The notes under the pieces are model-generated. The model made no database searches. It was not told the DNA's origin and was given only the letters and a program-made list of their open reading frames with translations. This document shows positions 40,829 to 49,309 of a DNA stretch of 64,000 nucleotides, one piece after another. Source of the stretch: Methylobacterium crusticola (GTDB lineage Bacteria; Pseudomonadota; Alphaproteobacteria; Rhizobiales; Beijerinckiaceae); assembly GCF_003574465.1 (NCBI RefSeq), contig NZ_QOWC01000006.1:1-64000 (forward strand), in the 5' to 3' direction. The position numbers and the translations under genes are program-made. Position 1 is the first letter of the stretch, and the number at the start of each line of letters is the position of its first letter.

Positions 40829-41201
40829 TCGCGCCGCGGCGTGCCATGGTAAACGCACTGCATCCGCCTCCTGCCGGCACTGGGCCTTGCCTGTTCCGCG
40901 CGTGGCGGGGCGGTGTGGTCACATGATGGCCACAGGACGATGATATCGGGCGGTGGCCGACCGGCTGACGGGCTGGGTCGTCGATGCACCCGCGCGCGCC
41001 GTGCTAAAGGAAGCGCGTGCCCAGGCGTCTTCGCTGCGTCGGCTGGCGGGCGCGGCATGCGTCGCGGGTTCGATGTGATACACATCACGGACGCCGAGGC
41101 CTCCCCGTCGCTTCATGTCGTCGCTTCCACGAATGGATGAGCCGTCGGCCCCTTGACCGAGCCGCGGTCTGCGAGAGGGTGGGATCGTGAGGGAGACGCG
41201 G
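40829..41201. other. Leader region upstream of the type I secretion genes
   Basis: A 373-bp region without a supported gene, although several reading frames run through it on both strands. It holds a CRP/FNR-like palindrome at 41074-41089 and a second inverted pair TGTGG (40914-40918)/CCACA (40930-40934). It is likely the control region of the HlyB/HlyD genes. Confidence 0.5.
41074..41089 (+). promoter_or_regulatory. CRP/FNR-family-like binding site upstream of hlyBD
   Basis: TGTGA-TACACA-TCACG matches the TGTGA-N6-TCACA consensus with one end mismatch. It is about 113 bp before the HlyB-like start codon, a usual distance for activation. The protein that binds is not identifiable from the window; alphaproteobacteria have many CRP/FNR relatives. 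Confidence 0.55.
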
Positions 41202-43466
41202 ATGTCGGGAGAAGCACCGGTGCCGGCGGGCGGCCGCCCCCCTGCGGATCGGCCGCCGGCCGGCCCGCCCCCGGGCGGCCCGCCGCCGGGCCAGGGTGCC
41301 GGCCCCGAGGCCGGCCTGCCCGGCGCCCGGCCCGATCCCGGCTTCAGCGCCCTCGCCCTCGTCGCCTCCTTCCACCAGGTCGCCTGCGAGCCGGCCCAGC
41401 TGCGCCACGAGCTCGGCCTCGGCGTTCAGCCCGCGGGCGTCGTCGACCTGGTCCGCGCCGCCCGCAAGGTCGGCCTCAAGGCCCGCCTGCTCCAGGCCCA
41501 GAAGCCCGAGCGCCTCGACACCATCCCGCTCCCCGCCATCCTGGAGATGGACGACGGGCGCTTCCTCGTCCTCGGCCGCCGCCTCGACGACGGCAAGCTG
41601 CGCGTCGTCGACGCCGCCGCCCGGTCGGCCGAGCACCTGCCCGCCGCCGAGGTCGCGGCCCGCTGGACCGGCGCCATCGTGCTCGTCGCCCGGCGCGCCA
41701 GCCTCCAGAAGGTCATCCACGATTTCGGCCTGACCTGGTTCGCGCCCTCGATCTGGCGCTACCGCCGGCCCCTCGCCACGGTCCTGGTCGCCTCGTTCTT
41801 CATCCAGGTCTGCGCCCTCATCACGCCGATCTTCTTCCAGATCACGATCGACAAGGTCCTGGTCCACCGCGGCTACTCCACCCTCACCCTGGTGGCGGTC
41901 GGCCTCGTGGTGCTCGGCCTGTTCCACGTCGTGCTCCAGTACCTGCGCGGCTACATCCTCACCCACACCACGAGCCGCATCGACGTCGAGCTCGGCGCGC
42001 GCCTGTTCGACCACCTCATGCGGCTGCCGCTCGGCTACTTCGAGACCCGGCCCGCCGGCCAGACCGTGGCCCGGGTGCGCGAGCTCGAGACCGTGCGCAG
42101 CTTCCTCACCGGCCAGGCCCTGACCTCGGCCATCGACATCCCGTTCACGCTCCTCTTCGTCGCCATCCTGTTCCTGTACTCGCCCGTCCTGGCGCTCATC
42201 GTCACGCTGTCGATCCCGTGCTACATCCTGGTGGCGGTGCTGCTGCGCCCGATCCTGCGCGAGAAGACGCTGGAGCGCTTCAACCGCTCGGCCCTCTCCA
42301 ACCAGTTCCTGATCGAGTCGGTGGTGGGCATCCACACCATCAAGGCGCTCGCCGTCGAGCCGACCCTCAAGAACCAGTGGGAGGAGCGGCTGGCCGCCTA
42401 CGTCAAGACCTCGTTCGTCACGGGTCTGCTCGCCAGCCTGGGCCAGAACGCGATCCAGTACATCAACAAGGTCACGACCGCCCTGGTGCTGTTCTTCGGC
42501 GCCTACGCGGTCATGAACGGCGAGATGACGGTCGGCAGCCTGATCGCCTTCAACATGATCATGGGCCAGGTCACCGGCCCGATCCTGCGCCTGTCCCAGC
42601 TCTGGCAGGACTTCCAGCAGGTCAAGGTGTCCATCGAGCGCCTCGGCGACGTGCTCAACTGCCCGCCCGAGACCCGCTCCATGGCCCAGGCCCACCTGCC
42701 CCCCGCCAAGGGCCAGGTCTCGGTGCGCACGCTCTCGTTCCGCTACCAGCCCGGCACCCCGGAGGTGCTGCGCGACATCTCCCTCGAGATCCCGGCCGGC
42801 CAGGTCATCGGCATCGTCGGGCCCTCCGGCTCGGGCAAGTCGACCTTCACCAAGCTGCTCCAGCGCCTCTACGTGCCCGAGAAGGGCCAGGTGCTGGTCG
42901 ACGGCGTCGACATCGCCCAGGTCGACCCGGCCTGGCTGCGGCGCCAGATCGGCGTCGTGCTGCAGGAGAACCTGCTCTTCAACAAGACGGTGTTCGAGAA
43001 CATCGCGCTCGCCAATCCGGGGCTCTCGCGCGCCCAGGTGATGCAGGTGGCGCGGCTCTCGGGCGCCGACGAGTTCATCAACCGGCTCCCGCTCGGCTAC
43101 GACACCCCGATCGAGGAGCGCGGCGCCAACCTGTCGGGCGGCCAGCGCCAGCGGCTCGCCATCGCGCGGGCGCTGGCCACCAACCCGCGCATCCTGATCC
43201 TCGACGAGGCGACCTCGGCGCTCGACTACGAGAGCGAGCGCATCATCCAGGACAACATGAAGCACATCGTGCGCGGCCGCACCGTGGTGATCATCGCCCA
43301 CCGGCTCGCGGCGGTGCGGCTGTGCGACCGCATCATCGCGCTCCAGGACGGGCGCATCATCGAGGACGGCACGCACCGCGAGCTCCTGGAGCGGCCCGCC
43401 TCGCTCTACGGCCGGCTCTGGCGCATGCAGTCCGACCACGGATCCGAGCAGGGAGAGGCCGCGTGA
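41202..43466 (+). CDS. Type I secretion ABC transporter, HlyB type
   Basis: A 754-residue exporter. ATG 41202 is chosen for its AGGGAG site. A Pro/Gly-rich tail (about 1-45) precedes a C39-like domain (about 48-165, FSALALVASFHQVACEP) without the catalytic Cys position, as in HlyB, where it only docks the substrate. A six-helix membrane domain follows (about 185-470). The ATPase has Walker A GPSGSGKST, signature LSGGQRQRL and Walker B ILILDEATSALD. It overlaps the HlyD gene by 4 bp. It should export an RTX-type protein with an outer membrane TolC partner; neither cargo nor TolC gene is in the window. Confidence 0.92.
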   Translation: MSGEAPVPAGGRPPADRPPAGPPPGGPPPGQGAGPEAGLPGARPDPGFSALALVASFHQVACEPAQLRHELGLGVQPAGVVDLVRAARKVGLKARLLQAQKPERLDTIPLPAILEMDDGRFLVLGRRLDDGKLRVVDAAARSAEHLPAAEVAARWTGAIVLVARRASLQKVIHDFGLTWFAPSIWRYRRPLATVLVASFFIQVCALITPIFFQITIDKVLVHRGYSTLTLVAVGLVVLGLFHVVLQYLRGYILTHTTSRIDVELGARLFDHLMRLPLGYFETRPAGQTVARVRELETVRSFLTGQALTSAIDIPFTLLFVAILFLYSPVLALIVTLSIPCYILVAVLLRPILREKTLERFNRSALSNQFLIESVVGIHTIKALAVEPTLKNQWEERLAAYVKTSFVTGLLASLGQNAIQYINKVTTALVLFFGAYAVMNGEMTVGSLIAFNMIMGQVTGPILRLSQLWQDFQQVKVSIERLGDVLNCPPETRSMAQAHLPPAKGQVSVRTLSFRYQPGTPEVLRDISLEIPAGQVIGIVGPSGSGKSTFTKLLQRLYVPEKGQVLVDGVDIAQVDPAWLRRQIGVVLQENLLFNKTVFENIALANPGLSRAQVMQVARLSGADEFINRLPLGYDTPIEERGANLSGGQRQRLAIARALATNPRILILDEATSALDYESERIIQDNMKHIVRGRTVVIIAHRLAAVRLCDRIIALQDGRIIEDGTHRELLERPASLYGRLWRMQSDHGSEQGEAA

Positions 43467-45028
43467 GCCAGGCCCCGGACACCCAACCCGCCGCGCCCGT
43501 GCCGGCCAAGCCCGTGCCGGCCAAGCCCGGCCTGCCGGCCCGTGCGCCGCGCGCCGGCCTGCCGGGCGCCGCCGCCTCGCGCGCCCTGAGCCCCCGCGCG
43601 TTCACCGAGCGGGTCCGGCGCATCGCCGACGACCGGGAGGACCAGGAGTTCCTGCCCGCCCACCTCGAGATCCTGGACACGCCGGCCTCGCCCTACGCGG
43701 TCCTGTTCACCTGGACGATCTGCCTGATGTTCGCCGGCGCGCTCCTGTGGAGCTGCCTTGCCAGGCTCGACATCCACGCCGTCGCCTCCGGGCGCATCCA
43801 GCCGAGCGGGCGCTCGAAGGTCGTCCAGCCCTACGACACCGGCAAGGTGCAGGCGGTCCTCGTGGAGAACGGCACCCGCGTGAAGGCGGGCGACCTCCTG
43901 GTGGCCATGGAGCCGACCGAGGCCGACGCGGACCTCGCCGCCCGCAGCGGCGACCTCGCCGCGCTCGAGGCCCAGATCGCCCGGCGCCGCGCCACCATCG
44001 CGGCGCTCGAGGCCAACACCCCGAAGCTCCGGCCGGTGTTCCCGCCCGACATCCCGCCGGCGGTCCAGGCCCGCGAGGAGGCCGCCATGGCGGCCGAGAT
44101 CAGCCAGTACGTGACGACCCGGGAGGCGTTCCAGGCCCAGCTCGCCGAGAAGGAGGCGACGCAGCAGCGCTTCGCGGCCAGCATCGAGGCGCGCGAGCGC
44201 CTGCGGGCGGTGCTCAAGGAGCGGGCCGACATGCGCGAGACCCTGGTGGCGAAGGCCGCCGGCACGCGGGCGGCGGTGATCGACGCGGTGCAGCAGGTCG
44301 AGCAGGTGGCGGCCGACCTCGCCTACGACCGCGGCCAGCTGATCGAGGCGCGGGCGGGGGCGCGGTCCCTGGAGCGGCGCATCGAGCAGCTGACGAGCGA
44401 GACGGTGGCGCGTCAGCACCAGTCCCTCACCGAGGCGGCCCAGAAGCGCGACGCCCTGCGCCAGGACGTGGTCAAGGCCCAGCTCAAGCAGGCGCGCATG
44501 GCCCTGACGGCGCCGATCGCCGGCACCGTGCAGCAGCTCGCCGTGACGACGTTGGGCCAGGTCGTGACGGCGGGCCAGCCGCTGATGATCGTGGTGCCCT
44601 CCGACGGCCCGATCGAGGTCGAGGCGCAGGTGCAGAACAAGGACATCGGCTTCGTGATCCCGGGGCAGGAGGCGGTGGTGAAGATCGACGCCTTCCCGTT
44701 CACCCGCTACGGCACGATCGAGGGCACGGTCCTGCGGGTGTCGCGCGACGCGGTGGACGACAGGGACGCGAGCGGGTCGAGCGACGCGCTGTCGGTGGCG
44801 CGGGGCCAGGGGCTCTCGCCGGTGAGCGGCATGCCGCGGACGCAGAACCTGATCTTCCCGGTGACGATCGCCCTCTCGCGCAGCAGCATCGCGGCCGACG
44901 GCCAGACCGTGGCGCTGACGCCCGGCATGACCGCGACGGTGGAGATCCGCACCGGCAGCCGGCGGGTGATCGACTACGTGCTCTCCCCGGTCCGCGAGAC
45001 CACCGCCACGGCCGGGCACGAGCGCTGA
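43463..45028 (+). CDS. Type I secretion periplasmic adaptor, HlyD type
   Basis: A 521-residue membrane fusion protein starting at GTG 43463 behind GGGAGAGG, coupled to HlyB. The N-terminal cytoplasmic tail has a 15-bp repeat encoding PVPAK twice (43496-43525). One transmembrane helix (VLFTWTICLMFAGALLWSCL, about residues 74-93) is followed by half lipoyl motifs (GRIQPSGRSKVVQPYDTGKV; LTAPIAGTVQQL), a long coiled coil (about 150-340) and the C-terminal beta-barrel NKDIGFVIPGQEAVVKIDAFPF, a strong HlyD signature. It links HlyB to TolC. Confidence 0.92.
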   Translation: MSQAPDTQPAAPVPAKPVPAKPGLPARAPRAGLPGAAASRALSPRAFTERVRRIADDREDQEFLPAHLEILDTPASPYAVLFTWTICLMFAGALLWSCLARLDIHAVASGRIQPSGRSKVVQPYDTGKVQAVLVENGTRVKAGDLLVAMEPTEADADLAARSGDLAALEAQIARRRATIAALEANTPKLRPVFPPDIPPAVQAREEAAMAAEISQYVTTREAFQAQLAEKEATQQRFAASIEARERLRAVLKERADMRETLVAKAAGTRAAVIDAVQQVEQVAADLAYDRGQLIEARAGARSLERRIEQLTSETVARQHQSLTEAAQKRDALRQDVVKAQLKQARMALTAPIAGTVQQLAVTTLGQVVTAGQPLMIVVPSDGPIEVEAQVQNKDIGFVIPGQEAVVKIDAFPFTRYGTIEGTVLRVSRDAVDDRDASGSSDALSVARGQGLSPVSGMPRTQNLIFPVTIALSRSSIAADGQTVALTPGMTATVEIRTGSRRVIDYVLSPVRETTATAGHER

Positions 45029-45147
45029 GGACCCGGGGCGCGCCGGTCCCCGCGCGGCGGCGGCCCGGCCCGCCGGGGCGCCGCGGCCAGGGAGGGCGCC
45101 GCAACCGGGGCGCCGGCCCGCGGCGCGGGCGGGCGGGCGGGGCCGCC

Positions 45148-45924
45148 TCACGCGCCGGCGTAGCGCTCGTCCAGGCTCAGGCGCGTGCTGTAGGTGAAGC
45201 CCTCCGCCGCGTGCCAGTTGACGGAGGCCACCATGGGGACGCCGCTGGCGTCGAGGTAGCGCCGCACGAAGCGCAGGGCCGGCTGCCCGGCCGGGACGGC
45301 GAGCCGCTTGGCCACCGGCCGCGGCATCAGGTGGGCCGTGACGTCCTGCGTCGCGCCGACGATCCGCTCGCCGGAGCGCGCCTCCACGAGGGCGTAGATC
45401 GGGCCGCCGAAGGTCCCCGCCGCCTCGAGGGCCTCCCGGAACCGCATGTGCACGAAGACGGTGGTGACGCAGATCCGCGCCGTCTCGCCGGCGTCCCAGC
45501 GGACGCCGTCGATCCGCATCCAGGTCGATCCGGGGGCGGCCGGGACGAGGTCCGCGTCGGCCTGCGCCAGGGCGACGGGCTCCAGCCGGTCGATGCGCAG
45601 GATCGTGTCGCGGGCGTACTGCGTCAGCTCCTGCAGCGAGCGCATCGACTGGACGTAGGCGCTGCGCGGCGACGCCGACACGACCTGCGTGCCCGAGCCC
45701 TGGCGCCGCGCCACGAGGCCGAGGTCGCTCAGCTCCTTCAGGGCGGCCCGCACCGTGTGACGGCCCACCGCGAAGTGGCGGCAGAGCTCCATCTCGGTCG
45801 GCAGCGGCGAGCCGACGGGGTAGCGCTGCTGCGCGATCGCGCTCCTGAGCGCGTGGGCGACCCGGGCCGACCGCCTCTCGGCCGTCGGGGGCGGGACGGG
45901 AACGGGCGGGGCGAGGGCGGTCAT
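45148..45924 (-). CDS. GntR/UTRA regulator, candidate master of the CoA-transferase cluster
   Basis: A 258-residue regulator: winged helix (about 20-82, with LPTEMELCRHFAVGRHTVRAALKELSDLGLV) and UTRA ligand domain (about 100-245). It is divergent from the CoA-transferase operon; a TTTGTCCGAACA operator copy lies 40 bp before its start codon and perfect TTGTCCGGACAA palindromes lie at both operon promoters. It is a paralog of the GntR gene at 55582-56358 (same length and domain plan). It probably represses both arms and itself; which of the two GntR proteins binds each site is not known. Confidence 0.9.
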   Translation of the reverse strand: MTALAPPVPVPPPTAERRSARVAHALRSAIAQQRYPVGSPLPTEMELCRHFAVGRHTVRAALKELSDLGLVARRQGSGTQVVSASPRSAYVQSMRSLQELTQYARDTILRIDRLEPVALAQADADLVPAAPGSTWMRIDGVRWDAGETARICVTTVFVHMRFREALEAAGTFGGPIYALVEARSGERIVGATQDVTAHLMPRPVAKRLAVPAGQPALRFVRRYLDASGVPMVASVNWHAAEGFTYSTRLSLDERYAGA

Positions 45925-45964
45925 CGCGGCGGGGGCCGAGTCTCCGGGTGCCGAAGGGTCGGAA

Positions 45965-45976
45965 TTTGTCCGAACA
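45965..45976. promoter_or_regulatory. Operator O1 (TTTGTCCGAACA) upstream of gntR
   Basis: One mismatch to the palindrome TTTGTCCGGACAAA found at the two operon promoters. It lies about 40 bp upstream of the GntR start codon, fitting autoregulation. Confidence 0.6.
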
Positions 45977-46093
45977 CCTTCGCGTCGGGATGGGGCCGGG
46001 ATCCTACGGCCCGCACGCCGTCCCTGGCAAGCCGGGCCCCGCGCCCGGTCGCGAAAACGAGCCGGGCCCCTGCGCCCGCTCGCGGAAAGGCGA

Positions 46094-46175
46094 TTGACAG
46101 CCCCGCGAACCGGTGCGACTTTGTCCGGACAAAGAGCCGACAGGGAGGGTGACGTGCCAGATACGTCCGGACAAA
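46094..46175 (+). promoter_or_regulatory. Promoter with operators O2 and O3 for the plus-strand arm
   Basis: TTGACA (46094-46099) is followed 17-19 bp later by the -10 region, which is covered by a perfect 16-bp palindrome CTTTGTCCGGACAAAG (46119-46134). A second copy with one intact half, ACGTCCGGACAAA, lies at 46163-46175. The CoA-transferase start is 44 bp further on. The same TTGACA plus palindrome layout recurs upstream of the MaoC gene (60748-60784), supporting a shared repressor. Confidence 0.75.
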
Positions 46176-46218
46176 TCGTCCACGGTGCGGCGGCCTTCAC
46201 GCGCCGGGCGAGCAGGTC

Positions 46219-47412
46219 ATGAGCCTCCTCGACGGCCTCAGGGTGCTCACCTTCGAGCAGTTCGGCGCCGGGCCCTACGGCTCCATGTTCCTGGCCGACC
46301 TCGGGGCGGAGGTGATCAAGGTCGAGAACGCCGCGACCGGCGGCGATGCCTCCCGCCACATGGGCCCGCACCTCCTTGGCGAGAACGACAGCCAGTACTT
46401 CCAGACCTTCAACCTCAACAAGAAGAGCGTCGCCCTCGACGTCAAGACGCCGGAGGGCCGGGCCGCCCTGCTGCGGCTCGCGGGCAGCGCGGACGCCGTG
46501 CTCAACAACCTGCGCGGCGACCAGCCCGAGAAGCTCGGGATCGACTACGCCGGCCTGCGGGCCGCCAACCCCCGGATCGTCTGCCTCCACATCTCGGCCT
46601 ACGGCCGCGACAACGGCCGCAAGAGCTGGCCGGGCTACGACTTCCTGATGCAGGCCGAGGCCGGCCTGATGAGCCTGACCGGGGAGCCGGACGGGCCGCC
46701 CTCGCGCATGGGCGTGTCGATGATCGACTTCATGACCGGCATGACCGGCGTCACGGGCCTGCTCGCGGCGGTGATCCGGGCGCGGGCGACCGGGCAGGGC
46801 TGCGACGTCGACACCAGCCTGTTCGACGTCGCCCTGCACCAGCTCACCTATCCGGGCACCTGGCACCTCAACGAGGGCGAGGTCGCCTCCCGGCTGCCGC
46901 GGGGGGCCCACCTCGCCCGCACGCCGGTCCAGACCCTGCGCACCGCCGACGGCTGGATCTTCGTCGGCTGCATGATGGACAAGTTCTGGGACGCGCTCCT
47001 CGACGGGCTCGGCCGCCCGGACCTCGCGGCCGACCCCCGCTTCGCGACCGCGGCCGCCCGGCGCGACCACCGGGACGCGCTGACGGCTCTGCTCGACGAG
47101 GCCTTCGCGGCCAAGCCGACCGCGGCCTGGCTCGCGATCCTGGCGGGCCGGCTCCCCGTCGCGCCGGTCCACGACGTGGCGCAGGCGCTCGCCAACCCGT
47201 TCGTGGCGGAGGTCGGGATGATCGCCCGCGTGCCCCACCCGGCGCGGCCGGACCTGCGGCTGCTCGCCAACCCCCTCAAGATCGACGGCCGGCGCCCCGG
47301 GCAGGCGGCCTGCAGCGCCCTCGGCGCCGATGGCGGCCTCCTCGCCGAGGCCGCGCCCGCGGCTGCGCCCGCTCCCGCTCCCGCTCCCGCGCCGGCGGAG
47401 CGCGTCGCATGA
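46219..47412 (+). CDS. CaiB/BaiF family III CoA-transferase (arm 1)
   Basis: A 397-residue family III CoA-transferase. VLTFEQFGAGPYGSMFLADLGAEVIKVE is the N-terminal CoA-binding signature and the catalytic aspartate is D170 in GVSMIDFMTG, aligning with Asp169 of formyl-CoA transferase. It moves CoA between two carboxylic acids without ATP. It is the first gene of the plus-strand arm, directly behind O2/O3, and overlaps the second CoA-transferase by 4 bp. It resembles the 56370-57566 gene of the other arm. The Ala/Pro-rich C-terminal tail (residues about 378-393) is not conserved. Confidence 0.9.
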   Translation: MSLLDGLRVLTFEQFGAGPYGSMFLADLGAEVIKVENAATGGDASRHMGPHLLGENDSQYFQTFNLNKKSVALDVKTPEGRAALLRLAGSADAVLNNLRGDQPEKLGIDYAGLRAANPRIVCLHISAYGRDNGRKSWPGYDFLMQAEAGLMSLTGEPDGPPSRMGVSMIDFMTGMTGVTGLLAAVIRARATGQGCDVDTSLFDVALHQLTYPGTWHLNEGEVASRLPRGAHLARTPVQTLRTADGWIFVGCMMDKFWDALLDGLGRPDLAADPRFATAAARRDHRDALTALLDEAFAAKPTAAWLAILAGRLPVAPVHDVAQALANPFVAEVGMIARVPHPARPDLRLLANPLKIDGRRPGQAACSALGADGGLLAEAAPAAAPAPAPAPAPAERVA

Positions 47413-48536
47413 AGCTCGAGGGGCTCAAGGTCGTCGACCTCTCGGTGTTCCTGCCCGGGCCGTACCTCACCATGGTGCTGGCCGATCACGGCGCCGAGGT
47501 GATCAAGGTCGAGCCCCCGGGGGAGGGCGATCCGGGGCGCCAGATCGGCCCGGCGGACGGGCCCTCGACGGTGTTCTTCCGCAACGTCAACCGCGGCAAG
47601 CGCAGCGTCGTCCTCGACCTCAAGACCGAGGCCGGCCGCGCGGCGCTGCTCGCGCTCTGCGACGAGGCCGACGTGTTCGTCGAGACGTTCCGGCCCGGCG
47701 TGGCGGCGCGCCTCGGCTTCGACGACCCGACCCTGCGCGGGCGCAACCCGCGCCTCGTCTACTGCTCGATCAGCGCCTTCGGCCAGACCGGCCCCTACGC
47801 GGCGCGCCCGGCCCACGACCTCGCCGCCGAGGCGCTCGCCGGGGCGGTCGGCCTCACCCTCGGGCGCGACGACGCGCCCGCGATCCCGGGCATCCCGGCG
47901 GCCGACATGCTGGCCTCGCTCCACGCCCTGTCGGGGGTGCTGATGGCGCTCCTGCGCCGGCACCAGACCGGCCGGGGCGACTACATCGACGCCGCGATGC
48001 ACGAGAGCGTGCTCGCCTCCATGCCGAACGTCCTCGGGCCCGCCCTCGCCGAGGGGCGCCAGCCCGTGCCCAAGCACGAGCGGAGCATGGGCGGCTCGGC
48101 CTTCTACCAGATCTACGGGACCGCCGACGGCCGCCACGTCGTGCTCGGCGGCCAGGAGATCAAGTTCGTCCGCACCCTGCTCGGCCGGCTCGACCGGCTC
48201 GACCTCCTGCCCCTCTGCGAGGCGGGGCCCGGGCCCCACCAGGCGCCCCTCGTCGCGTTCCTGCGGGACGTGTTCCGGGAGCGCAGCCAGGCCGAGTGGA
48301 TCGCGTGGTTCGCGCCCCTCGACGTCTGCTTCGCGCCGGTCAAGACCCTGCCGGAGGCGCTCGGCGACGAGCACGCCCTGGCCCGCGGCATGATCCTCAC
48401 CGACGAGGCCGGCCGCCGCCACGTCGCGCCGGCGATCCGCTTCCGCGACGAGCCGCCCGAGCCCCGCCTGCGGGAGCCCGCCCTCGGCGAGCACACGCGG
48501 GCGGTCCTGGCGGAGCGGGGAGGGCGGGCGCGATGA
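47409..48536 (+). CDS. CaiB/BaiF family III CoA-transferase (second)
   Basis: A 375-residue family III CoA-transferase with VVDLSVFLPGPYLTMVLADHGAEVIKVEPP and catalytic D166 in GIPAADMLAS. Its sequence is clearly different from the first enzyme, closer to the L-carnitine/alpha-methylacyl-CoA racemase type. Two adjacent, translationally coupled enzymes may form a heteromer or act on two acids. Overlaps the amidase gene by 4 bp. Confidence 0.88.
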   Translation: MKLEGLKVVDLSVFLPGPYLTMVLADHGAEVIKVEPPGEGDPGRQIGPADGPSTVFFRNVNRGKRSVVLDLKTEAGRAALLALCDEADVFVETFRPGVAARLGFDDPTLRGRNPRLVYCSISAFGQTGPYAARPAHDLAAEALAGAVGLTLGRDDAPAIPGIPAADMLASLHALSGVLMALLRRHQTGRGDYIDAAMHESVLASMPNVLGPALAEGRQPVPKHERSMGGSAFYQIYGTADGRHVVLGGQEIKFVRTLLGRLDRLDLLPLCEAGPGPHQAPLVAFLRDVFRERSQAEWIAWFAPLDVCFAPVKTLPEALGDEHALARGMILTDEAGRRHVAPAIRFRDEPPEPRLREPALGEHTRAVLAERGGRAR

Positions 48537-49162
48537 GCGACCGCTTCGACGCCGCGGGCTACGGCGCGATCCCGGTCGGCTTCGGCGACAGCCCGGCCGT
48601 GCTCGTGGTCGACTTCCAGCGCGCCTTCACGGACCCGAGCCTCCCGGCGGGCGGCTCGCCCCACATCCACGCGGCGGTCCGGCGCACCGCGACGCTGCTC
48701 GCGGCCGCCCGGCGCGCCGGGATCCTCGTCGTCTCCTGCCGCACGGCCTGGTGCGGCGCGCGCGACGTGATCCCCTGGAAGACCGCCGCGGTGCGCACGG
48801 GCCTGTTCCACGGCGATCCCGGCACCGAGCTCGACCCGCGGATCCACGATCCCGCCTACGACGTCACCCTGGTCAAGGCCGGGCCGTCGATCTTCTTCGG
48901 GACGCCCGTCGCCGCGATCCTGCAGCGCAACCGGGTCGACACGGTGGTGGTCGCGGGCTGCACCACCTCGGGCTGCGTGCGCGCCTCGATCATCGACGCC
49001 TTCTCGCACGGCTTGCGCACCATCGTGCCGGCCGATTGCTGCGGCGACATGGAGCCCGGGCCGCACGAGGCGAACCTCCTCGACGTCGGCCGGCGCTACG
49101 CCGACGTGGTCGACGCCGAGGCCTGCATGGCGCGCTTCGCCGCGTCCGGGCGGATTCCGTGA
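48533..49162 (+). CDS. Isochorismatase-family amidase, maleamate/N-carbamoylsarcosine amidohydrolase-like
   Basis: A 209-residue cysteine amidase with the complete triad D27 (VVDFQRAF), K116 (LVKAGPSIFFGT) and C149 (CTTSGCVRAS). SGCVRAS and PHEANLLDVGRRYADVV are the pattern of maleamate amidohydrolase (NicF) and N-carbamoylsarcosine amidase. It would hydrolyse a half-amide of an unsaturated or substituted dicarboxylic acid to the free acid plus ammonia. Coupled by overlap to the CoA-transferase, so the freed carboxylate may be activated next. Specificity is inferred. Confidence 0.82.
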   Translation: MSDRFDAAGYGAIPVGFGDSPAVLVVDFQRAFTDPSLPAGGSPHIHAAVRRTATLLAAARRAGILVVSCRTAWCGARDVIPWKTAAVRTGLFHGDPGTELDPRIHDPAYDVTLVKAGPSIFFGTPVAAILQRNRVDTVVVAGCTTSGCVRASIIDAFSHGLRTIVPADCCGDMEPGPHEANLLDVGRRYADVVDAEACMARFAASGRIP

Positions 49163-49166
49163 CCCC

Positions 49167-49249
49167 GCCCGGGCAGCGCCCGCCGCGGACGGGCCCTCCC
49201 GGCAGCGCCCGCCACGGGCGGGCTCTCCCCGGGCACCGCCCGCCCGGGG
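49167..49249. repeat. About 30-bp GC-rich tandem repeat, three imperfect copies
   Basis: Units starting cccgggcagcgcccgcc (49167), cccggcagcgcccgcc (49198) and cccgggcaccgcccgcc (49228). Each can fold on itself (gggcag/cgcccg). It fills most of the gap between the amidase and hydrolase genes and could attenuate transcription or protect mRNA. Confidence 0.6.
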
Positions 49250-49309
49250 CCGCCGCCGCGAAGCCGCCGACCGCCCCGCGATGATCCCTCCCGCCTCCAC
49301 GGACACGCC

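Noticed and set aside
41085..43439. 784-codon open frame on the minus strand opposite the HlyB-type gene
   Set aside because: Its composition (runs of Gly, Arg, Asp, Glu, His) is the usual antisense shadow of a GC-rich gene; the plus strand encodes a complete ABC exporter with all motifs.
45029..45147. Terminator between the convergent hlyD and gntR genes
   Set aside because: GC-rich inverted segments exist but without a T-run on either strand, so a terminator cannot be claimed.
49167..49249. Possible CRISPR-like array
   Set aside because: Only three imperfect units with no unique spacers; it is a GC-rich tandem repeat.
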